A stretch of 64,000 nt of DNA. It comes from Microvirga sp. 17 mud 1-3 (lineage in GTDB: Bacteria > Pseudomonadota > Alphaproteobacteria > Rhizobiales > Beijerinckiaceae). Below, piece by piece: positions 18,656 to 27,498 of the stretch. The translations under genes were made by a program, and so were the position numbers. Position 1 is the first letter of the stretch, and each line of letters starts with the position of its first letter. The notes under the pieces were generated by a model that saw only the letters and a list, made by a program, of their open reading frames with translations, was not told the origin of the DNA and searched no databases. The stretch is taken from contig NZ_CP029481.1 in NCBI RefSeq assembly GCF_003151255.1, positions 2,542,001 through 2,606,000 on the forward strand, in the 5' to 3' direction.

Positions 18656-19186
18656 TCAGTCGCAGTCCGGCTCACCTGCCGAGCCAACCGCCTCGCGACC
18701 TCCACTACGCTTGAGATGGGATAGGGGCAGCGGCGCCTCGGACTTGGTCCGGGTCAGGACGAAGTTGGAGCGGATGTCGCCAATCATGGGCAGGGTCAGG
18801 AGCTTCTCGGTCAGGAGCCGCTCATAGGCCTTCAGGTTGGGGACTACGATCTCGACCACGAAATCCGCCGTTCCCGAGACCATGTGGCAGGCCACCACCT
18901 CGGGCATTCCGGAGAGTGCCTCCTGAAGGGCCCGGGCGTTGTCGCGCGAGTGCTTCTCGACCTTGATCTCCACGAAGACCGTCAGGCCGAGACCGACAGA
19001 GTCCCGGTCGAGCACGGCCCGATAGGCTCGGATGAAACCGTCCCGCTCTAGCCGGCGCACCCGTCGCAGGCAGGGCGATGGAGACAGCCCGACCCGATCC
19101 GCCAGCTCGTTGTTGGTCAGCCGACCGTCATCCTGCAGGGCCGCGAGAATTTTCAGGTCAATGGCATCGAGGGCAATGTAGGGCAT
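18656..19186 (-). CDS. Lrp/AsnC family transcriptional regulator
   Basis: The 176-residue regulator has an N-terminal winged HTH (LDAIDLKILAALQDDGRLTNN, SPSPCLRRVRRLERDGFIRAY; about residues 5-65) and an AsnC/RAM ligand-binding domain (about 70-150: VEIKVEKHSRDNARALQEAL, GTADFVVEIVVPNLKAYERL). A charged tail of about 25 residues follows the domain. The ATG at 19186 gives the canonical start; upstream in-frame starts add unrelated residues. It is divergent from a DMT-family exporter gene, with a 16-base palindrome between them, the usual arrangement for a local regulator of an amino-acid or metabolite exporter. Confidence 0.92.
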   Translation of the reverse strand: MPYIALDAIDLKILAALQDDGRLTNNELADRVGLSPSPCLRRVRRLERDGFIRAYRAVLDRDSVGLGLTVFVEIKVEKHSRDNARALQEALSGMPEVVACHMVSGTADFVVEIVVPNLKAYERLLTEKLLTLPMIGDIRSNFVLTRTKSEAPLPLSHLKRSGGREAVGSAGEPDCD

Positions 19187-19225
19187 TTGCGAAGCCTGTA
19201 GTCCATCCGGCGCAATTTCCTGCCA

Positions 19226-19241
19226 GGATATGAGCATATCC
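19226..19241. promoter_or_regulatory. Candidate Lrp-type operator between regulator and exporter
   Basis: GGATAT (19226-19231) and ATATCC (19236-19241) form a perfect inverted repeat around GAGC in the 124-base divergent gap. It is AT-rich for this genome and sits 40 bases upstream of the regulator start. Binding by the adjacent Lrp protein is inferred. Confidence 0.55.
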
Positions 19242-19310
19242 GGGCTGAACTTCGCAAGGACATGCCCTGCCCCTCTCTGCCATCCTGCGCTCGCATCGCG
19301 GAGAATTTCC

Positions 19311-20255
19311 ATGTCCGGCACATCCCTGTCCGATTCTACCTCCGGCAGGCTTTCGCCTGCCCTCGCCCTTAACCGCAGCCCCCGGCTCGGATGGATCGCG
19401 GGCCTCGTCACGGTCATCATCTGGGCTTTCTGGATGGTCGGGACCCGCCATGCGGTGACGCACGACCTCCCGCCGGCAGCCGTCGGCATCGTGCGCTTCG
19501 CGGTTCCGGCGCTCCTTCTCGCGCCGGCGGTGTGGCGCAGGGGTTTCTGGCCCAAGGATCTGCCCTTCCGAACGAAGCTCGGCCTCCTGTGCTCCGGCGC
19601 CCCATTCTTTCTCATCGTCGCCACCGGTATGGAATCCGCGCCGGCGGCCGATATCGGCCCCCTGCTGCCCGGCACCATGCCGCTTTTCGTTGCCCTCATC
19701 GGGTATCTCGTCCTTGGCGAAACCCTCGGGCGGACGCGCCTTTTCGGCTTTGCTATGATCCTTCTCGCGGTCCTATGCGTCGCGGGCCCCAGCCTCCTCG
19801 GCGCGGGCAACGGGGCATGGCGCGGGCACCTGCTGCTCCTGAGCGGCGCCTGCCTGTGGGGGATCTTCACCCATGCTTACAAGCGCAGCCGCCTGACCGC
19901 CCTTCAGGCTGCAGGCCTCGTCGGGCTCTGGTCGCTGGCTCTCCTGCTCCCGCTCGGCGGTCCCGCCCTCGTCCGCGCCGCCGGGGACGGACTTGCGGAC
20001 GCGATCCTCGTACAGGCGGTGCTCCAGGGTTTCCTGTCCGGCGTGGTGGGTCTCGTGCTCTACGGCTACGCCATCGATCGACTCGGCGCTTCCCGGGCCG
20101 CGGCCCTGTCACCCCTCGGTCCCGTCCTGGCCGCGATCCTGGCCATTCCGCTCCTGGGCGAAATACCGAGCCTCAACGCGGTCCTGGGCATCGGTCTCGC
20201 GACGCTCGGCGTCCTCCTGGCGAGCGGAATCTTCGCGGCCAAAGAGAAAGCCTGA
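19311..20255 (+). CDS. DMT superfamily (EamA) transporter
   Basis: The 314-residue inner-membrane protein has ten predicted helices arranged as two EamA repeats; helix one is GWIAGLVTVIIWAFWMVGTR and the repeat end carries PLLPGTMPLFVALIGYLVLGE, repeated as ALSPLGPVLAAILAIPLLGE in the second half. EamA proteins typically export amino acids or metabolites. GGAGA before ATG 19311 supports this start. The divergent Lrp/AsnC gene is the likely regulator, which hints at an amino acid as substrate, though this is inference. Confidence 0.9.
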   Translation: MSGTSLSDSTSGRLSPALALNRSPRLGWIAGLVTVIIWAFWMVGTRHAVTHDLPPAAVGIVRFAVPALLLAPAVWRRGFWPKDLPFRTKLGLLCSGAPFFLIVATGMESAPAADIGPLLPGTMPLFVALIGYLVLGETLGRTRLFGFAMILLAVLCVAGPSLLGAGNGAWRGHLLLLSGACLWGIFTHAYKRSRLTALQAAGLVGLWSLALLLPLGGPALVRAAGDGLADAILVQAVLQGFLSGVVGLVLYGYAIDRLGASRAAALSPLGPVLAAILAIPLLGEIPSLNAVLGIGLATLGVLLASGIFAAKEKA

Positions 20256-20335
20256 ACGATTGCCTGCGGGAACCATGCGGATCGTCAGGCTTTGGCACAC
20301 GGGCTGGGCACCCCTCGACAAACAGGAGAGCCGTT

Positions 20336-20746
20336 ATGCACGCACAGGAGATGATCCGCTCCCATCCGCAGGTCCAGGGCCGGACAAACGATGCGCTGAT
20401 CCGCTGCATCGAGGAATGCTACGACTGCGCCCAGATCTGCACCTCCTGCGCCGATGCCTGCCTTGGCGAGGAAATGGTGCAGCAACTCAGGCAATGCATC
20501 CGCCTCAATCTGGATTGCGCCGATATCTGCATGGTCACAGGAACAATGGCCACGCGACGGACCGGCTCGAACGAGGAGCTGCTGCATCGGATGATCGAGA
20601 CCTGTGCCATGGCCTGCCGGCTCTGCGCGGAAGAATGCGAACGCCATGCTCAGCATCACGAGCATTGCCGGGTCTGCGCAGAGGCCTGCCGCCGCTGTGA
20701 GGAGGCCTGCCGCAGCGCCATGAGCGGCATGGGCTCCCGTCACTAG
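20336..20746 (+). CDS. Cysteine-rich four-helix bundle copper-storage-like protein (Csp/DUF326)
   Basis: The 136-residue protein contains 18 cysteines, at residues 24, 28, 31, 35, 38, 42, 54, 61, 65, 90, 94, 97, 101, 111, 114, 118, 121 and 125, most in CxxxC/CxxC patterns along helices (CIEECYDCAQICTSCADAC, CAMACRLCAEEC). This is the pattern of the Csp copper-storage family, where Cys residues lining a four-helix bundle hold many Cu(I) ions. There is no signal peptide, so it resembles the cytosolic Csp3 type. AACAGGAGAG precedes the ATG. It has no neighbouring copper pump or chaperone; the adjacent AraC gene converges on it. Confidence 0.9.
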   Translation: MHAQEMIRSHPQVQGRTNDALIRCIEECYDCAQICTSCADACLGEEMVQQLRQCIRLNLDCADICMVTGTMATRRTGSNEELLHRMIETCAMACRLCAEECERHAQHHEHCRVCAEACRRCEEACRSAMSGMGSRH

Positions 20747-20780
20747 GCCTACACCCATCAAGACCGAGCTTGGAAGGACG

Positions 20781-20818
20781 CGGCCTGTCCGTTTTTCAGT
20801 CCGGAGGGACAGGCCGCT
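20781..20818. terminator. Stem-loop between convergent genes, possible terminator
   Basis: GCGGCCTGTCC (20781-20791) and GGACAGGCCGC (20808-20818) pair perfectly between the copper-protein gene and the convergent AraC gene. There is no adjacent T run on either strand, so termination would be factor-assisted if it occurs. Confidence 0.45.
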
Positions 20819-20829
20819 GCCGGAAAGCG

Positions 20830-21711
20830 CTATTTCAGCGGCAGAAACACTTCCGCGACCGCCTCGTGCTCTGGCACCTCCGGAAAGAAGCTCAGCCTCT
20901 GGCAATAGATCGGGAAGTCGCGCGCTTCCTCGCCACTGGACGGAAGCCAGTCGCGGTAAAGAAAGAGCGCGGCGGGCTCCAGATTATCCGTGTTGCCGAC
21001 GACGCGCAGCACCGCGCAGCGCCCGCCGGGGATCTCGCCCGCCTTGATCTGCTCGCCATTCGCCGCGACCGGTTGGTCGGTTCCGACACAAAGATCCACG
21101 CTGTAATCTGCGGGCGATTCAGGTCTCCGCTCGGAACGCCAGACCGTGAAGGTTGCGTTCGTCCTGGGATGCAGGCCGGAGGCCCTGCGCCACGCGATGA
21201 ACCGCTGGATCGTGGCACCCAGCATCGCCGGATCGCCCCGATGCTCCATGATTGCCACGGGTGTGGGGGGCACTTCGCGGATCGTCACGTCGTCGGTGGT
21301 GAAAGTCTTCTGCATGAACTTGCTCCTCGCATTGTCGAGAGGCCCGAAGGCCGCAAGCCACCGCTCCCAGTCGGGAGATTTTCGGAACGACGAAGGCGAT
21401 TGCCCGAACCGTTGCCGAAAGGCGCGGGCGAAGGCGTCCGGTGCATCGTAGCCGGCATCCATCGCAATGTCCGTGACGCTTTGGGCGCCCATATAGGCCA
21501 GCCGGTGCGAAGCGCGCTTCATCCGGGCGAGCTGGACATAGCGATGCACGGACAGCCCGAAGGTTGCCGTGAACTGCCGGTGGAAGTGAAACTTTGAGAA
21601 GGCCGCAACACCGCTCAGCGTTTCCAGATCCAGATCGCTTCCGAGGTTCCGGTCGATATAGTCCAGAACCCGCTGCATCCTGGCATGGTAGTTTCGAAGC
21701 GCCGCCTTCAT
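20830..21711 (-). CDS. AraC family regulator with GyrI-like effector domain
   Basis: The 293-residue protein has an N-terminal AraC DNA-binding domain with two HTH units (residues ~8-105: LETLSGVAAFSKFHFHRQFTA and VTDIAMDAGYDAPDAFARAFRQRFG). A GyrI-like/effector-binding domain occupies ~130-293 (REVPPTPVAIMEHRG, GGRCAVLRVVG, LYRDWLPSSGEEARDFP). This HTH-first layout is that of Rob/SoxS-related multidrug-responsive regulators such as the AraC-GyrI group. Ligand and targets are unknown; no efflux pump lies next to it. The DUF6790 gene follows upstream on the same strand after ~100 bases. Confidence 0.9.
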   Translation of the reverse strand: MKAALRNYHARMQRVLDYIDRNLGSDLDLETLSGVAAFSKFHFHRQFTATFGLSVHRYVQLARMKRASHRLAYMGAQSVTDIAMDAGYDAPDAFARAFRQRFGQSPSSFRKSPDWERWLAAFGPLDNARSKFMQKTFTTDDVTIREVPPTPVAIMEHRGDPAMLGATIQRFIAWRRASGLHPRTNATFTVWRSERRPESPADYSVDLCVGTDQPVAANGEQIKAGEIPGGRCAVLRVVGNTDNLEPAALFLYRDWLPSSGEEARDFPIYCQRLSFFPEVPEHEAVAEVFLPLK

Positions 21712-21810
21712 CGTCCCTCCTGAGTGGCGGCTCCAGCTAATGGGTGACAGCCTTATCGCGCTCGACCGATCTTGCGGATTTGTTCCGCGCTGCAGAGCAT
21801 GGTGAAGATC

Positions 21811-22332
21811 CTACCGTGCATAGTTCAGGCGAGGGTCCTGCTCCCGGCTCAGCCAGAGCAGCACGAAGCCGATCAGCGGGATGAAGATGTCCGTGTAGAA
21901 GATCACTCCCGCATTGCCGGGCGCATAATTGTGCGCCTCCACCATCTGGATCACGTGGCCGATGGCGGCTCCCCAGAGAAAGCATGCGGGCCCCAGAATG
22001 GCCGCGAGGCGCATGCCCGCCCCTCCCCTGGAGGCCAGAAACCCTACCAGCGAAAAACCGAGGCTCGCGAAGCCCACCTCCTTCTGGAACGGGCTCGTCT
22101 GCCAGCCGATGAAGCTGGCGGCCATTTCCGAGAAGAAGACATGCATGACGAAATTGTAGAGGAACGTGACGCCCAGCGCGAAGAACAGGAACCAGGACAG
22201 CATCGCCTCGACGACGACCGGGCGCGACCAGGGCTTTGGATGGCGCAGGAGCGCGATGAGGGCCGCGATCAGCCCGGCGACGAAGAACGTGAGCGTAAAA
22301 TTGCTCAGAAGGAAAACGATGACCTGTTGCAT
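21811..22332 (-). CDS. DUF6790-like integral membrane protein
   Basis: This 173-residue protein is mostly membrane-embedded, with about five hydrophobic segments: FLLSNFTLTFFVAGLIAALIAL, AMLSWFLFFALGVTFLYNFVM, VGFASLGFSLVGFLAS, MRLAAILGPACFLWGAAIGHV and FYTDIFIPLIGFVLLWL. The internal HVIQMVEAHNYAPGNAG and SPFQKEVGFASLG resemble the DUF6790 family, whose role is unknown. No catalytic motif is evident. It appears to be transcribed alone, upstream of the AraC gene on the same strand. Confidence 0.65.
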   Translation of the reverse strand: MQQVIVFLLSNFTLTFFVAGLIAALIALLRHPKPWSRPVVVEAMLSWFLFFALGVTFLYNFVMHVFFSEMAASFIGWQTSPFQKEVGFASLGFSLVGFLASRGGAGMRLAAILGPACFLWGAAIGHVIQMVEAHNYAPGNAGVIFYTDIFIPLIGFVLLWLSREQDPRLNYAR

Positions 22333-22420
22333 GGCGCCCCCGCGGCCCAGTTGGTTTCAGGGCACTGTGGCGCTTTGCGACCTTTGCCGCAAGACGAACC
22401 CGCACCGTGGCGCGGCATGA

Positions 22421-22446
22421 GAAAGGGGCCGGAAACCGGCCCCTTT
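22421..22446 (-). terminator. Terminator stem-loop of the basic secreted protein gene
   Basis: GAAAGGGGCCGG (22421-22432) pairs with CCGGCCCCTTTC (22435-22446) around a two-base centre. It lies just past the stop at 22468 on the minus strand; the T tract is formed by the stem end, so strength is moderate. Confidence 0.65.
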
Positions 22447-22467
22447 CGCGGGTTCAAACCAGGGGTC

Positions 22468-23208
22468 TTATCGGGTCATGCCGCCATCGGGCCGCTGCAG
22501 GCGCATCTCGGTGGTACCGCTCTCGGTGCGGCTGCGGGTCGAGATCGAGCCCGTCGCCTCGGGAGACGAGGAGCGCTCACGTACCGAAGTCGACACATTC
22601 ACGTCCCGCGAGGGACGGACGCTGGTACGACGCTGCTCCACCGAGACGCCAACCCGCGGCGCCTCCTCGCGGACATGTCGCACAGTGCGTCGGGTCACGG
22701 ACACGCTCGGCTCGTCCACCTCATAGCGGCGGACAGTGTGCCGGCGGACCTCCACGGGCTCGTGCACCACGTAATGGCGGCGCTTCTTCACAACGACCTT
22801 CGTAGAGGGCTTCTTCTTGGTCTTCACGACGATCTTCTTGGCCGTGGGCTTCTTCTTGACCACGGTCCGATGCACGACAGTATCGGGCTCGTCATAGGAC
22901 GTGACCGTGCGGTGGCGGGTCACCGAGACGCTTGGCTCCTCGACCTCCCGGATCGTGCGGGTGCGGTGGACCGTGACGCCGCTGCGCTCGCGGGTCTCGA
23001 CGCCGGCGCGGATACCGCCGTCCATATGGGTGCGGACACGGGTTTCAACCCCGGCGGCCGGAGCCCGACCCTCGGTGGAGCGGCGCAGGACGGTCGTGCC
23101 GGTCTCGGTCCTCACCTGCGACGGGGAGGCATCCGGGGCGGACGGCGCCTGGGCATAAACGGTGGTGCTCAACAGGGCCAGACCCACGCTCAAGGCGATC
23201 TTCTTCAT
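22468..23208 (-). CDS. Basic, repetitive secreted protein of unknown function
   Basis: The 246-residue protein has a signal peptide (KKIALSVGLALLSTTVYA) and a strongly basic, low-complexity mature part rich in Val, Thr, Arg and Lys. A central lysine-rich block (TVVKKKPTAKKIVVKTKKKP) is flanked by two copies of EPSVSVTR, in EEPSVSVTRHRTV and DEPSVSVTRRTV, suggesting an internal duplication. No enzyme motif or cysteine is present. The composition would suit binding to an acidic envelope polymer or nucleic acid, which is speculation. The ATG at 23208 has AGGAGGAG upstream; a longer start at 23229 is unlikely. Confidence 0.7.
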   Translation of the reverse strand: MKKIALSVGLALLSTTVYAQAPSAPDASPSQVRTETGTTVLRRSTEGRAPAAGVETRVRTHMDGGIRAGVETRERSGVTVHRTRTIREVEEPSVSVTRHRTVTSYDEPDTVVHRTVVKKKPTAKKIVVKTKKKPSTKVVVKKRRHYVVHEPVEVRRHTVRRYEVDEPSVSVTRRTVRHVREEAPRVGVSVEQRRTSVRPSRDVNVSTSVRERSSSPEATGSISTRSRTESGTTEMRLQRPDGGMTR

Positions 23209-23607
23209 TGCACATCTCCTCCTAAGCAATTGTGCGGAGAAAACGGCACTTGGCGATACGGGTTCCTGAATTTCAGAATATTACAAACTATTTATTCAGC
23301 GTGAACTAAGATGAATATTCATTCATAACTCGTGCATGCCTATAGGCGAGCCAGACTCTTGGCAGGTTGAACAAATTTCCTACAGCAAAGCTTCTCAAGA
23401 CTTCGGGAAAGGCATAAAAGCTCGACCAGGCTCCGATGCGCAGGCGACATGACTCGTTAACGCGCTTTAGCTCGGTATGCTACTAAAGCATAACAGCCCT
23501 CTGATATCGCCACTCCTCTTCGGCACCGCACTCCCTTATATGCTGCATTGCACACGCAAGAACAAAGGCCGCCGGTCGCCGGGGCCGGCTAACTCGAGGA
23601 GCTTCCA
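23209..23607. other. AT-richer divergent intergenic region
   Basis: About 400 bases between the basic protein gene and the DUF1127 gene. The middle (about 23270-23340) is clearly AT-richer than the surroundings, with TTCAGAATATTACAAAC and similar runs. It probably contains promoters for both genes and a long leader for the DUF1127 gene. I cannot place a promoter or a small RNA with confidence. Confidence 0.5.
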
Positions 23608-23763
23608 ATGTTCGTGACCTACATTCTCTCTAAAGTCCGCGCCTACATGCGTTATCGTGAGACCGTCCGTGAGCTTTCGCAGCTTTCCGACCGCGAGCTC
23701 GACGATCTGGGCATCTCCCGCTTCCAGATCGAGAGCATCGCTCGCGAGCACGCTGTCGCCTAA
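23608..23763 (+). CDS. DUF1127 small protein
   Basis: This 51-residue arginine-rich protein reads MFVTYILSKVRAYMRYRETV at the start and continues with RELSQLSDRELDDLGISR, the diagnostic DUF1127 core. DUF1127 proteins in Rhizobiales and Rhodobacterales are abundant; members have been linked to phosphate and carbon responses and to RNA turnover, but a precise activity is not settled. GAGGAG lies nine bases before the ATG. A terminator follows about 30 bases after the stop, so it is a monocistronic unit with a long upstream leader. Confidence 0.88.
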   Translation: MFVTYILSKVRAYMRYRETVRELSQLSDRELDDLGISRFQIESIAREHAVA

Positions 23764-23791
23764 CTGATTGCTGCACTGCAGCAAAAGCCCG

Positions 23792-23814
23792 CGCCCGCCT
23801 TTCGGCGGGCGTTT
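23792..23814 (+). terminator. Rho-independent terminator after the DUF1127 gene
   Basis: CGCCCGCC (23792-23799) and GGCGGGCG (23804-23811) pair around TTTC, followed by TTT and a T-rich stretch. Confidence 0.8.
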
Positions 23815-23835
23815 GCTTGTCTGGGGATGAATTCC

Positions 23836-24597
23836 TCACCGGCCGCCAGAAACGGGAAGGTTGGCGCCTGTGATGTAGGAGGCCGCGTCCGACATCAGGA
23901 ACAGGACCGCCTCGGCGATTTCCTCCGGCTCTCCGATCCTCTGCAAAGGAATACTGGTGCGCAGCCTTTCCACCCGCGCTGCATCGCCCGTGCTCTTTTC
24001 GTGAATTTCGGTTCGGGTCATGCCCGGCGAAACCGCGTTCACGCGTATTCCGTCATCTGCCAGCTCCCGGGCGAGCCCCGTCGTCAGGGCATCGACCGCG
24101 CCCTTGGACGCCGCATACCAGACATATTCGCCGGGGCTTCCGAGCCGGGACGCAACGGACGAGATATTGACGATCGAGCCGCCCTTTCCGCCCTGGCGGG
24201 TGGAAAGGCGTCGCGCCGCCTCCCTGGCAACCCATAGGGCCCCCAGCACATTGATCTCGACACAGTCGCGAATCGTCTCGTCGGGCGTCCGTTCCAGGCG
24301 TCCGGACCGGCCGGTGATGCCCGCATTGTTCACCACATGAGAGAGCGAGCCCAAAGCAGCCTGCGCCTCGTCGAAAATGCGCACCACGTCGGCCGAAACG
24401 GCCATATCGCCCTGGCACGTCACCACCGCAGCACCGGCTGCCCGGCAGGCTTCCGCCACGCGCTCCGCAGCCTCCCGCTCCGATCTGTAATTGATCGCTA
24501 CGTCATAGCCGCGCTCGGCGGCGCGCTGCGCCACCGCGGCGCCTATGCCGCGGCTTCCACCTGTTATAAGCACGACCGGTCGTGTCATGGCCATCAT
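23836..24597 (-). CDS. SDR family NAD(P)-dependent oxidoreductase
   Basis: The 253-residue classical short-chain dehydrogenase has the cofactor motif [11 protein letters not shown] (residues ~11-20), the NNAG motif in [10 protein letters not shown], and the catalytic Ser-Tyr-Lys in [10 protein letters not shown] and WYAASKGAV. The Arg after the first strand and the basic NYRSERE segment favour NADP(H). The C-terminal [15 protein letters not shown] is typical of FabG-like/glucose dehydrogenase-like members. The substrate cannot be determined. It is divergent from trmFO with an 82-base gap, an arrangement with no obvious functional link. Confidence 0.92.
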   Translation of the reverse strand: MMAMTRPVVLITGGSRGIGAAVAQRAAERGYDVAINYRSEREAAERVAEACRAAGAAVVTCQGDMAVSADVVRIFDEAQAALGSLSHVVNNAGITGRSGRLERTPDETIRDCVEINVLGALWVAREAARRLSTRQGGKGGSIVNISSVASRLGSPGEYVWYAASKGAVDALTTGLARELADDGIRVNAVSPGMTRTEIHEKSTGDAARVERLRTSIPLQRIGEPEEIAEAVLFLMSDAASYITGANLPVSGGR

Positions 24598-24679
24598 CCT
24601 GAACCTGGCTGGAAAGGGAAAGGCCCAGCTTGACCTGCGCCGGACGGCCGGTCAACAAAGCCCGTTCGAGAGGAATTCC

Positions 24680-26095
24680 ATGAGCAAGCTTCAACCGATC
24701 CATGTCGTCGGCGGCGGCCTCGCCGGTTCGGAAGCGGCCTGGCAGATCGCGCAGGCCGGCGTCCCCGTCATTCTCCATGAGATGCGCCCTGTCCGCGGCA
24801 CCGACGCCCACAAGACCGACGGCCTGGCCGAACTCGTCTGCTCGAACTCCTTCCGCTCCGACGATGCCGAGACCAACGCGGTCGGCCTGCTCCACCAGGA
24901 GATGCGCGCCCTCGGCTCGCTCATCATGGCGAAGGGCGACATCAACCAGGTTCCGGCCGGCGGCGCCCTGGCAGTGGATCGGGATGGTTTCTCGGAGGCA
25001 GTGACTGCAACGCTCAAAGCTCATCCCCTCGTCACCATCGAGCGGGGCGAGATCGCCGGGTTGCCTCCGGAGGACTGGTCCTCCGTGATTGTGGCGACCG
25101 GCCCGCTCACGTCGCCTGCCCTGGCGGAGGCGATCCTCGGCCTTACGGGGGAGACGTCGCTTGCCTTCTTCGACGCCATCGCGCCCATCGTCTACCGCGA
25201 GTCCATCGACATGGACATCGCGTGGTTCCAGTCGCGCTACGACAAGATCGGCCCCGGCGGCACGGGCAAGGACTACATCAATTGCCCGATGACGAGGGAG
25301 CAGTACGAGGCCTTCGTGGATGCGCTGATCGTCGGCGACAAGACCGAGTTCAAGGAGTGGGAGAACACCCCCTATTTCGACGGCTGCCTGCCCATCGAGG
25401 TGATGGCCGAGCGCGGACGAGAGACGCTCCGCCATGGCCCTATGAAGCCGGTCGGCCTCACCGATCCGCGCAACCCGGACCGGAAGCCCTATGCGATCGT
25501 GCAGCTGCGCCAGGACAATGCCCTCGGCACCTTGTTCAACATGGTGGGTTTCCAGACCAAGCTGAAATACGGAGCCCAGACGGGCATCTTCCGCATGATC
25601 CCAGGCCTGGAAAAGGCCGAGTTCGCGCGGCTCGGCGGCATCCACCGCAACACCTATCTGAATTCGCCCAAGCTCCTCGACCCGGTGCTGCGTCTCAAGG
25701 CCATGCCCCGCCTGCGCTTCGCGGGCCAGATCACCGGCTGCGAGGGCTATGTGGAGAGCGCGGCCGTGGGCCTGATGGCAGGGCGCTTCGCGGCGGCGGA
25801 ACGGCTCGGCCGTCCGCTCTCACCCCTGCCCGCCACCACGGCGCTCGGCGCCCTCGTCAACCACATCACCGGCGGCCATATTGAGACCATCGACGAGGGC
25901 CCGCGCTCCTTCCAGCCGATGAACGTGAATTTCGGCCTGTTCCCGCCGGTGGAATTTGCCGCCAAGGACGAGGCCGGCAAGCGCCTGCGCGGCCCGGCCA
26001 AGTCGGTCGCCCGCAAGAAGGCCCTGACCGACCGCGCCCGCGCCGACCTCGCGGCCTGGAAGGCGAGCCAGGAGATGCCGGCAGCGGCGGAGTAA
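24680..26095 (+). CDS. trmFO: TrmFO, folate-dependent tRNA uridine-54 C5-methyltransferase
   Basis: The 471-residue flavoprotein methylates U54 in the T loop of tRNA, using methylenetetrahydrofolate as carbon source and FADH2 as reductant. The N-terminal FAD motif is [26 protein letters not shown] holds the catalytic-region cysteine, and [17 protein letters not shown] and [17 protein letters not shown] are typical family segments. Length is standard. GAGAGGA lies upstream of the ATG. The ClC gene converges on it with an 18-base gap. Confidence 0.96.
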   Translation: MSKLQPIHVVGGGLAGSEAAWQIAQAGVPVILHEMRPVRGTDAHKTDGLAELVCSNSFRSDDAETNAVGLLHQEMRALGSLIMAKGDINQVPAGGALAVDRDGFSEAVTATLKAHPLVTIERGEIAGLPPEDWSSVIVATGPLTSPALAEAILGLTGETSLAFFDAIAPIVYRESIDMDIAWFQSRYDKIGPGGTGKDYINCPMTREQYEAFVDALIVGDKTEFKEWENTPYFDGCLPIEVMAERGRETLRHGPMKPVGLTDPRNPDRKPYAIVQLRQDNALGTLFNMVGFQTKLKYGAQTGIFRMIPGLEKAEFARLGGIHRNTYLNSPKLLDPVLRLKAMPRLRFAGQITGCEGYVESAAVGLMAGRFAAAERLGRPLSPLPATTALGALVNHITGGHIETIDEGPRSFQPMNVNFGLFPPVEFAAKDEAGKRLRGPAKSVARKKALTDRARADLAAWKASQEMPAAAE

Positions 26096-26113
26096 AGACC
26101 TAGGGCTTGCCGG

Positions 26114-27451
26114 TCAGGATGCGTTAGGCGAAACGGGCGGCTCCTTGGGAGACGTCTCGGCTCCTTTCGGCGGAGCAGCCGGAATGAACGCCTGTGCGAG
26201 AGCGTGGTAGATCGGCTCTGTCCCCATGAACCGGGAGACGCTGTAGCCGATCAGCGCCGTCGCCATGAGCGGCAGCGCCATGGCATGGTCATCGGTCATT
26301 TCCATCACGATCACGAAGGATGTGATCGGCGCCTGCACGACACCGGCAAAATAGCCGACCATTCCGAGAATCACGACCGCTGCGACGGGGGTTTCGGGCA
26401 GGAGAGCCGAGAGGTTCGATCCAAGCCCGGCCCCGATGGCCAGCGACGGGGCAAAGATTCCGCCCGGAAGTCCGCTCAAGGACGAGAGGATGGTTGCCAC
26501 CATCTTCATAAGCCCGAACGACGCCGGAACGCCGGACCCTCCGTCGAGCAGGGCCTTCGCTTCCTGATAGCCGGTTCCGTAGATCGTGCCGCCCGATGCG
26601 AGCCCGAGCAGGGCAACGAGCAGCCCGCAGCTCGCTGCGAAAACCACAGGGTAGCCGGACATGAAGGCCCGCAGCGGCCCTGTCCTCAGACGCGAAACCA
26701 TCACGACGACCTGGCTGAATATCCCTCCGAGAAAGCCGCCGCAGACGCCGCAGAGCGGAACTGCTAGCCACTGCGTGACCGATACGAGGGACACGGCGGT
26801 GTGGCCGAAATAGGTGTAATTGCCGAGCAGAGCCATCGATGCCATGCCGGCGATGATGACGGTCGTCAGGACGAGACCGCTGGTTCGCTGTTCGAAGGAG
26901 CGGCTCATCTCCTCGATGGCGAAAACGATGCCGGCAAGAGGCGTGTTGAAGGCGGCCGCCACACCGGCCGCGCTGCCGGCCAGGATCACGCCCTGGTAGT
27001 GCCGCTGCGAAATCCTTCCGACCGCGTGGAGGATGGAGGCCCCGACCTGCACGGTCGGCCCTTCCCGGCCGATGGACGCTCCACATAACAGGCCCAGAAG
27101 CGTCAGAAGGACCTTACCAAAGGCAATGCGGAGAGATACGAGGTGCTTTCTGAGCGTCTCGTCATGCACTTCGCGCGCCGCGATGGCTTGGGGAATTCCA
27201 CTACCCTGCGAACCCGGAAAGAAACGCTTCGCCACCGCAACCGACACGGCAAAGCCGAGGGGTGTCAAGACGAGGGGCAGATAAGGCGAGATTTTCAGCA
27301 GGTCCCGGAAAATGACCTGCGCCTCGTCCGCCGCAATCGCGAACAGGGCCGCAGCGAGACCCGCCAGCGCACCGCCGCACCAGAACACCGTGCGGCTGCG
27401 CCAATACGGAATCGAGCGCAGGACCCGGAGCCGGTCGAACGAGCTATGCAC
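26114..27451 (-). CDS. ClC-type chloride channel/antiporter
   Basis: The 445-residue polytopic membrane protein carries the three ClC anion-filter motifs: GSGIPQAI, GREGPTVQ (with the gating glutamate) and GGIFAPSLAIG. The signature segment AAFNTPLAGIVFAIEEMSR follows the second motif. It lacks a CBS domain and is the length of the short bacterial ClC proteins. The gating glutamate is conserved; whether it works as an H+/Cl- antiporter or a channel, or carries fluoride, is not determined by what I can see. It is followed by the squalene-synthase-like gene upstream on the minus strand, 47 bases away. Confidence 0.93.
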   Translation of the reverse strand: MHSSFDRLRVLRSIPYWRSRTVFWCGGALAGLAAALFAIAADEAQVIFRDLLKISPYLPLVLTPLGFAVSVAVAKRFFPGSQGSGIPQAIAAREVHDETLRKHLVSLRIAFGKVLLTLLGLLCGASIGREGPTVQVGASILHAVGRISQRHYQGVILAGSAAGVAAAFNTPLAGIVFAIEEMSRSFEQRTSGLVLTTVIIAGMASMALLGNYTYFGHTAVSLVSVTQWLAVPLCGVCGGFLGGIFSQVVVMVSRLRTGPLRAFMSGYPVVFAASCGLLVALLGLASGGTIYGTGYQEAKALLDGGSGVPASFGLMKMVATILSSLSGLPGGIFAPSLAIGAGLGSNLSALLPETPVAAVVILGMVGYFAGVVQAPITSFVIVMEMTDDHAMALPLMATALIGYSVSRFMGTEPIYHALAQAFIPAAPPKGAETSPKEPPVSPNAS

Positions 27452-27498
27452 GCAACCAACCTTTCATCAACGTTCGTCTACACAAAGGCACGAGAGCC

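Noticed and set aside
21772..23304. 510-residue plus-strand frame across the DUF6790 and basic protein genes
   Set aside because: It runs through a terminator stem and two oppositely oriented genes that have signal or membrane features and ribosome sites.
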